From assembly GCA_009741485.1 (NCBI GenBank), contig CM019214.1, positions 25,258,522 through 25,322,521 of the forward strand: 64,000 nt of DNA, read 5' to 3'. Under the pieces are notes generated by a model. It saw only the letters and a program-made list of their open reading frames with translations, was not told the origin of the DNA and searched no databases. This stretch comes from Malurus cyaneus samueli. Taxonomy: Eukaryota > Chordata > Aves > Passeriformes > Maluridae. A program made the translations under genes and the position numbers. Below, piece after piece: positions 58,329 to 64,000 of this stretch. How positions within the stretch are numbered: position 1 is the first letter of the stretch; each line of letters opens with the position of its first letter.

Positions 58329-59357
58329 TAAGGGCGGGGCAGGGCACAGGGTGGGGCAGTGGCACAGGGCGGGCCATGGCACAGGGCGGGGCAGTGGCAC
58401 AGGGTGGGGCAGTGGCACAGGGTGGGGCCGGGCACAGGGCTGGGGCAGTGGCACAGGGCTGGGGCAGTGGCACAGGGTGGGGCAGTGGCACAGGGCGGGG
58501 CCGGGCACAGGGCGGGGCAGTGGCACAGGGTGGGGCGGGCACAGGGTGGGGGTGGCACAGGGTGGGGCCGGGCACAGGGTGGGGCAGTGGCACAGGGTGG
58601 GGCGAGTGGCACAGGGTGGGGCACAGGGCTGGCACAGGGTGGGGCCAGTGGCACAGGGGTGGGGCAGTGGCACAGGGGGGGCAGTGGCACAGGGTGGGGC
58701 AGTGCACAGGGCTGGGGCACGGTGGCACAGTGGCGGGGCAGTGGCACAGGGTGGGGCACGGGCACAGGGCGGGGCAGTGGCACAGGGTGGGGCCGTGGCA
58801 CAGGGTGGGGCAGTGGCACAGGGTGGGGCCGGGCACAGGGGGGGCAGTGGCACAGGGTGGTGGCAGTGGCACAGGGTGGGGCAGTGGCACAGGGTGGGGC
58901 CGGGCACAGGGTGGGGCAGTGGCACAGGGCGGGGCAGTGGCACAGGGCGGTGCCGGGCACAGGGCGGGGCAGTGGCACAGGGGGGGCAGTGGCACAGGGT
59001 GGGGCAGTGGCACAGGGTGGGGCAGTGGCACAGGGTGGGGCAGTGGCACAGGGCGGGGCAGTGGCACAGGGTGGGGCAGTGGCACAGGGGGGGCAGTGGC
59101 ACAGGGTGGGGCAGTGGCACAGGGTGGGGCAGTGGCACAGGGCGGGGCCGGGCACAGGGCGGGGCAGTGGCACAGGGTGGGGCAGTGGCACAGGGTGGGG
59201 CGTGGCACAGGGCGGGGCAGTGGCACAGGGCGGGGCAGTGGCACAGGGCGGGGCAGTGGCACAGGGTGGGGCAGTGGCACAGGGTGGGGCGAGTGGCATG
59301 CAAGGGCGGGCGGGCCAGGCGGGGCAGTGGCACAGGGCGGGGCCATGGCACAGGGGC
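58329..59357. repeat. 18-bp G-rich minisatellite, about 57 units
   Basis: Unit TGGCACAGGGTGGGGCAG with T/C variation in GGG(T/C)GGGG and occasional short units. The 18-bp length and lack of stops keep several frames open on both strands for more than 300 codons; these are not genes. By position it would be intronic, just upstream of the CHRNA10 last exon. G-runs suggest quadruplex formation. Confidence 0.97.
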
Positions 59358-59373
59358 GCCGCTGCCCCCGCAG

Positions 59374-59846
59374 GGAAGTACTACATCGCCACCATGACCA
59401 TGATCACGGCCTCCACCGCGCTCACCATCTTCATCATGAACGTGCACCACTGCGGGCCGGGGGCCCGGCCCGTGCCCCCTGGGCTCGCCGCCTCATCCTG
59501 CACCACATGGCCCGGCTCTGCTGCGTCTACGAGGTGGGCGAGAGCTGCAAGAGCCCCGCGGGCGCTGGCGGGCGGGGGCTGGGAGGAGCGGGGGCCGGGG
59601 AGGGCCACGGGAGGGCGGGTGGGCACCGAGGCGGGGAGCTGCCCCTGGGACCATTGCCTGTGCCACCACGACTCTCTGCTGAGCAACGTCGGGTACATCG
59701 CCGGCTGTTTCCGGCGGCACCGCGCCAACCAGCGCCGCACCGGCGAGTGGAAGAAGGTGGCCAAGGTGATGGACCGCTTCTTCATGTGGATCTTCTTCCT
59801 CATGGTCTTCCTCATGAGCGTGCTGGTCCTGGGCAATGCTGCCTGA
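59374..59846 (+). pseudogene. CHRNA10: CHRNA10 terminal exon (nicotinic receptor alpha-10), frame interrupted
   Basis: A good acceptor (cccccgcag|GG, ending at 59373) opens [20 protein letters not shown], the third transmembrane segment of alpha-9/alpha-10 subunits, then [13 protein letters not shown]. After 59475-59479 (five C where six are needed) the homologous reading shifts frame: [20 protein letters not shown] and ESCKSP. It shifts back within the G-rich 59540-59640 stretch to [38 protein letters not shown] (M4) and the stop at 59844-59846. The MTM variant and [13 protein letters not shown] favour CHRNA10 over CHRNA9. Both breaks lie in or near homopolymers, so sequencing error is as likely as pseudogenisation. 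The ligand-binding and M1-M2 exons are not found upstream in this window. The subunit forms cation channels with alpha-9 in cochlear hair cells. Confidence 0.88.
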
Positions 59847-60064
59847 TGGCTGCGCGGACCCAGCACCGTGACCCCCCGGGGACGGCGGTGGCTGCGGCTG
59901 CCTCGGGAGGTGACACATCCCAAAATGCTGCCGGTCACCCCCAAAGCCGCAGGGTGGTACCTGCACCTGCACCTCAGATGCCGGGCTGAAGGGTCCCAGC
60001 CCCTATCCGAGTGGGCACCCACATCCTCCCAGCATCCCGCACCTGAAAAATCCATCAAACACCA

Positions 60065-60070
60065 AATAAA
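60065..60070 (+). terminator. Poly(A) signal after the CHRNA10 exon
   Basis: AATAAA about 220 bp after the stop, a plausible end for the 3' UTR. Confidence 0.55.
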
Positions 60071-60200
60071 CCATGGAAGGTTTCTCCTGCCTCGGCTGCC
60101 TGTGACGAGGGCGCTGGCCGGGATGAAATTGGCCTGGGAGGGGAGGGGAGGGATGATAAATTCTCCAGGACTGGTGAGTGCTGGGATGGGGAGAGGTCGT

Positions 60201-60506
60201 CCTGGGCACAGCGACCACCAAAGGAAGAGTTCTGGATTCCCAGGGAAGCAAGAAGGGAGGCAGCAGAGATGGAGAGGGATGGCCTTTACACGAAGGGGCA
60301 GCAGATCAGGAGGTGACAAGGATGTCCCGAGGTCCTTCGGGGGGAAAACAAGAAGGGCCAAAGCCCCACTAAGAACTTAACGTGGCTACTGCTGTGAAAG
60401 ACAAGAAAAATTACTTTCACAAATAATAGCTTATGTCTGTTTTTTTGTGTGTATTGGTTTGCATGGATCAAGCCCGGAGAGTGTGGGTTTGGCAGAGTCA
60501 GGTCTT
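60201..60506. repeat. Direct repeat copy 2 (306 bp)
   Basis: Near-identical to 58025-58328 over its whole length. Its right edge (ggtctt, 60506) is immediately followed by the left arm of the inverted repeat, so both duplications share a breakpoint. Confidence 0.95.
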
Positions 60507-61244
60507 GCGTGAGCAGCCCGAGCCCCTTGCAGGACAGGGGAAGGGCTGGGGACGTCGCTGTGGCTGGGACGCGTCCCGGCCGCTCGGCACGGACACGTTT
60601 CGCTCCTGTGGCTCCGGCAGCGCCGCCGGCAGCGGCAGCTCAGCGGCGGCGGCAGCAGCACGGAGGGAGGTAGCGGCTCCACCAGGCTCCCAGGCACTCG
60701 CCGAGCCGGGCACGGAGTTGCCCAGGGACCGGCCCGGCTCCCGCTCCCGCTCCGCGGGCACCGGCTGCGGCTGCTGCTGCGGGGCGGGGCGCCGGGCCGA
60801 GCCCCACCACGGATCGGCGGTCGGGATGACCAACTCAGCCCCGCGAGCTGCTGCTGCTGCTGCTGCCCTCGGAGCCCTCGGCCTCGGCGATCAGAATGTC
60901 CCTGGGGATGAACCAGGCCACGGCCGCGGAGCTGCTGCGCTCCAGCTGCGGGGAGCGCCTCTCGCCTCGGGCCGCGGGCTCGGCTTTGTCCTGCTCGGGG
61001 CCATCGCCCGCCCTCGGCCGCTCCCCGCCGGGGCCCTGCGGACACTCTTTGCCCCCAGCAGCCCCGGCTCCCCGGGCACCCTTGTCCGGGCCGCCTTGCA
61101 GCCTCTCGGCATCTTCGGCCACTGGGGCAGCTGCGTCTCCAGCTCCCTGCGGTGTTCCTCGAAGAGCGCCTGCGAGTCCCGGGAGCTGCGGATGAACCTT
61201 GGGAAATGCCTCCTGGAGCTCACGGAACTGCGTGGGGAGCTGCC
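60507..61244 (-). repeat. Inverted repeat, left arm, carrying family copy B (promoterless)
   Basis: 738 bp, near-identical in reverse complement to 61937-62677. On the minus strand it encodes the family segment RRHFPRFIRSSRDSQALFEE, LETQLPQWPKMPRGC. Relative to the right arm it lacks three single bases (one G in the LLGG codons, a C and a G beyond the CAG run), which break the frame. Upstream on the minus strand I see no TATA box, so B looks like a non-expressed copy unless the indels are consensus errors. The arm also contains a (CAG)6 serine run. Confidence 0.9.
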
Positions 61245-61365
61245 ATGGGGAGCTGCCGCGGCCCAGCACCCACCGTGTTCTCCTGCAGGGCCATGGTCTG
61301 GCACGTGGGCACGGCCCCTGGGCAAAGTGGCACTCAGAGGCCACACAAGGGCATCGCCTGCCCTG

Positions 61366-61373
61366 TGATGTCA
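61366..61373 (+). promoter_or_regulatory. CRE-like site (TGATGTCA) upstream of C
   Basis: Differs from the perfect CRE of unit A by one base (C to T in the CpG). It is followed by TGTCACAAAGGGGCTCT (61400-61416), which matches the elements upstream of A. Confidence 0.5.
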
Positions 61374-61430
61374 CACAGGGGGCTCTCGCTGCCCCACGCT
61401 GTCACAAAGGGGCTCTGCCCACCTGCTGGG

Positions 61431-61438
61431 TATAAAAG
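61431..61438 (+). promoter_or_regulatory. TATA box of unit C
   Basis: TATAAAAG in context GGGTATAAAAGAGGCC, homologous to the TATA region of A. Predicted start near 61462. Confidence 0.75.
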
Positions 61439-61589
61439 AGGCCATGAGACACCGTGACACCGCAGACTGGTGTCACCACAGCCTCTGCCACCCCAGCAGG
61501 GTTGGGGCCCCTTCACGGGGACCCCGCGGGTCACTGCGGAACATCTTCACCTGCACCCGCCTGTGACCTGGAGTGCCACAGATGTGCCA

Positions 61590-62740
61590 TGGGGCTCCTC
61601 AACATCTTCACCATGGGTGAGCTGGTGGCAATCACAATGGTGTGCTGCAGCTCATCTTGGTCGCTGTCATGCTACGGGACAAGTGTCTATGGGTAGGTGG
61701 CCTCTGAAATGCTGTGTGGGCTGCCAGGGCCGGGCTTGTTGGTTTGGGGTGAGTTGGTGTGGCATGTGCAGCACGATGATGTGGAGCATCCTGGGGAGCT
61801 GCTCTTGTCTCACCATCTGCGGTTCTTGCAGAGGATCCGTCAGAATTCTAAGCGTCTGAGCGCAGCCAGAGGCCAGCTGGAGGGGCAGAGCAACGTGGAC
61901 AGGGTGCAGAGATCAGGAGATATGGAACTGCCCCCTGGCAGCTCCCCACGCAGTTCCGTGAGCTCCAGGAGGCATTTCCCAAGGTTCATCCGCAGCTCCC
62001 GGGACTCGCAGGCGCTCTTCGAGGAACACCGCAGGGAGCTGGAGACGCAGCTGCCCCAGTGGCCGAAGATGCCGAGAGGCTGCAAGGCGGCCCGGACAAG
62101 GGTGCCCGGGGAGCCGGGGCTGCTGGGGGGCAAAGAGTGTCCGCAGGGCCCCGGCGGGGAGCGGCCGAGGGCGGGCGATGGCCCCGAGCAGGACAAAGCC
62201 GAGCCCGCGGCCCGAGGCGAGAGGCGCTCCCCGCAGCTGGAGCGCAGCAGCTCCGCGGCCGTGGCCTGGTTCATCCCCAGGGACATTCTGATCGCCGAGG
62301 CCGAGGGCTCCGAGGGCAGCAGCAGCAGCAGCAGCTCCGCGGGGCTGGAGTTGGTCATCCCGACCGCCGATCCGTGGTGGGGCTCGGCCCGGCGCCCCGC
62401 CCCGCAGCAGCAGCCGCAGCCGGTGCCCGCGGAGCGGGAGCGGGAGCCGGGCCGGTCCCTGGGCAACTCCGTGCCCGGCTCGGCGAGTGCCTGGGAGCCT
62501 GGTGGAGCCGCTACCTCCCTCCGTGCTGCTGCCGCCGCCGCTGAGCTGCCGCTGCCGGCGGCGCTGCCGGAGCCACAGGAGCGAAACGTGTCCGTGCCGA
62601 GCGGCCGGGACGCGTCCCAGCCACAGCGACGTCCCCAGCCCTTCCCCTGTCCTGGAAGGGGCTCGGGCTGCTCACGCGATCCCAGGGTAGTGGAGGAGCT
62701 GCACCCACCAAGCGATGAGGGCTTTCAGTGGCCACCATAG
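61590..62740 (+). CDS. Unit C: paralogue of A, probably two exons; structure unresolved
   Basis: The first ATG of the homologous leader is at 61590 (GTGCCATGGGG, MGLLNIFTM), matching MGCPNTFT in A. A donor-like GTGAGC follows at 61617. A good acceptor (ttcttgcag, ending 61830) opens the frame RIRQNSKRLSAARGQLEGQ. That frame continues through RRHFPRFIRSSRDSQALFEE, QLPQWPKMPRGCKAA and DKAE to VAWFIPRDILIAEAEGSEG, a serine run, and on to a stop at 62738-62740. I could not join the two parts in phase, so the coding structure is uncertain. The WWSRY motif that corresponds to WWTRH in A lies in a different frame (about 62500), so C has changed frame downstream or ends differently. AATAAA lies at 62821-62826. 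Function unknown. Confidence 0.4.
61937..62677 (+). repeat. Inverted repeat, right arm
   Basis: 741 bp from GGCAGCTCCCCACGCAG to 'gggctgctcacgc', matching the left arm in reverse complement with about three single-base indels and rare substitutions (for example near 62655). It is separated from the left arm by a 692-bp spacer that holds the C promoter and first exon. Confidence 0.93.
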
Positions 62741-64000
62741 AGCTCGGCATGAAAGACAAAAAACATCAGAGCTCAACTTGCATCCAGAACGTTTCTCCAT
62801 GGCCTGATCTAAATCAGTTAAATAAAAATACACTCCTTTACATTGACTTCTACGCACTATGAGGTATCAGGTATATCCTGTCTACCAACAGCACACACTG
62901 AGATACCACAGCTTAACGAAGTGCTCTTGGCACTTTTTTATGTTCAGATTTTGAAGAGGAAAAGAAGTTCCCTCCGCACTTTCCTTCATACACCAAACTC
63001 CCATCCACAGCAAGTATAGATCCTGGATGGAAGAAGTTATTAGAAGTACTAAGGAGGGAAAAACAATTCTTTAATGAATATATTACTTTCTAAAGCCTCC
63101 TTCACCTGTGTGATTCACTCCTCTAATCTTGGTATCTACAATAGAGCATACTCCTCATGCTCACATCTAATCTTTCCCAGTCTTTAATTAAAAATTCTTA
63201 TCCTTGGCTTTCTCACCTTTTGTAACTTGTCTACTCTAGAAGAGATGGAGGTAACATGTGAACATCGCATTTTTATGTATCTACATCATTTACAGATACA
63301 CCGTCAAAATAGAATGACAAACAGCTGCATCTGTTTAGCAAGATAATACACAACTGCTGGAACCATAGACAATTCAGCCTGCGGTCTAGAGCTGGGTTTA
63401 CCTGCTGCTTGCTCAGAAGAACATTCATAGGCACCATGACAACTACAGTGATTTGAAAGACATGTTATGAGCATAGAAAGTGTCACAAATTCTGCAAGGG
63501 AACCAAATGTGGAGTCACTAAGAGCACTGTCGAGAAGCGAGAGCCAACAACGGAGTCTCGCGTAGCACAACACCATCATTAGGAACAAGCATATCGACAG
63601 TAGCAGCTCAGCCCTACAATGCGCGAGAGGAATCTCGTAGAGCACAGGCTAGTCTCCTCTCGTGAACTAGACTAAACAACAACACCAAGCGAAGAGCTCT
63701 AACAAACCCAGACCCCCCTTCCTCCATAAGAGACCCTCACCATCATGCTGCTATCAACCCAATAGCGCTGTGCACAATCCTCCTCGCCGACAACAGTCCT
63801 GCTCTGCTCTCGCGGTGACATATCTCACATCATCTATTATGGCGCCGAAAGAACATAGTACCACACAAGAAATGGTTCTCTCAGCAGCCCAGGTCTAAAC
63901 ACAGACATAGATTCTGCAACCTGGAACCTAGCACACAGGCCAAAGAGATATAAAACCAGCCCTAGGAGGACCTGCTAATTCACTAGGAATGCTCCAGCTA
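62741..64000. other. Unassigned sequence with changed character at the window end
   Basis: No CR1, no recognised coding frame. 62760-63300 is AT-rich with short CT-rich patches. From about 63520 to 64000 the text loses the usual CpG depletion and repeat structure of the rest of the window. A minus-strand open frame (63304-63645) has a hydrophobic stretch but no domain I recognise. It could be a foreign, low-quality or highly diverged repeat segment. Confidence 0.4.
62821..62826 (+). terminator. Candidate poly(A) signal of unit C
   Basis: AATAAA 81 bp past the stop of the open frame. Confidence 0.5.

Noticed and set aside
58246..59989. Very long open frames (up to 577 codons on + and 398 on -) over 58.2-60.0 kb
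   Set aside because: They are produced by an 18-bp stop-free minisatellite and have Gly/Trp/Gln or Pro/Cys/His repeat composition. Only the 59374-59846 part is genuine exon sequence.
63304..63645. 113-codon minus frame with a hydrophobic segment
   Set aside because: No recognised domain, no promoter or poly(A) context, and it lies in doubtful terminal sequence.
1..64000. tRNA, rRNA and other structured RNA genes
   Set aside because: Scanned by eye for A/B box and cloverleaf patterns; none found. A covariance-model search would be decisive.

Overview
The window is vertebrate, and specifically avian, genomic DNA; a songbird is most likely. The basis is a dense population of 5'-truncated CR1 LINE 3' ends in both orientations (one ends in the (ATTCTGTG)n tail typical of CR1), intronless class I olfactory receptor (OR) genes, a CHRNA10-like terminal exon, and the absence of Alu/B1/L1-type repeats. 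The species cannot be named from sequence alone. A short run of N (11504-11528) shows it is assembled sequence.

Layout. 1-345 is a CpG-rich island with a clean splice donor, probably a noncoding first exon of an unidentified + strand gene. 346-13160 is noncoding DNA with CR1 copies and a GA-rich minisatellite. From 13.2 to 47.4 kb lies a class I OR cluster: three intact minus-strand OR51-type genes (13409-14359, closest to OR51E2; 18686-19660; 31673-32629), a stranded OR 3' fragment (36428-36570, +), and two broken OR52-type genes in tandem on the + strand (42341-43258 and 46253-47373). A CpG island with a minus-strand TATA box and splice donor lies at 23.1-23.7 kb. 47.4-56.9 kb is noncoding, with CR1 copies, several minisatellites and short G-rich tandem arrays.

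The last 7 kb is the most unusual part. A compact minus-strand transcription unit (A, 56950-57810) has a perfect CRE, a TATA box and a close poly(A) signal. It is followed by one copy of a 304-bp direct repeat, about 1 kb of an 18-bp minisatellite, the terminal exon of CHRNA10 (59374-59846), the second copy of the direct repeat, and then a near-identical 0.74-kb inverted repeat (60507-61244 and 61937-62677). The arms carry two more members of the same gene family as A (B on minus, C on plus). Only C has a promoter. The last 1.2 kb looks different in composition and could not be assigned.

The receptors are seven-transmembrane odorant-type GPCRs of the ancient class I group. CHRNA10 and the OR51/OR52 genes also share a neighbourhood on human 11p15.4, so the grouping fits conserved synteny. 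Several apparent frameshifts near the right end fall in G or C homopolymers, so consensus error must be weighed against true pseudogenisation.
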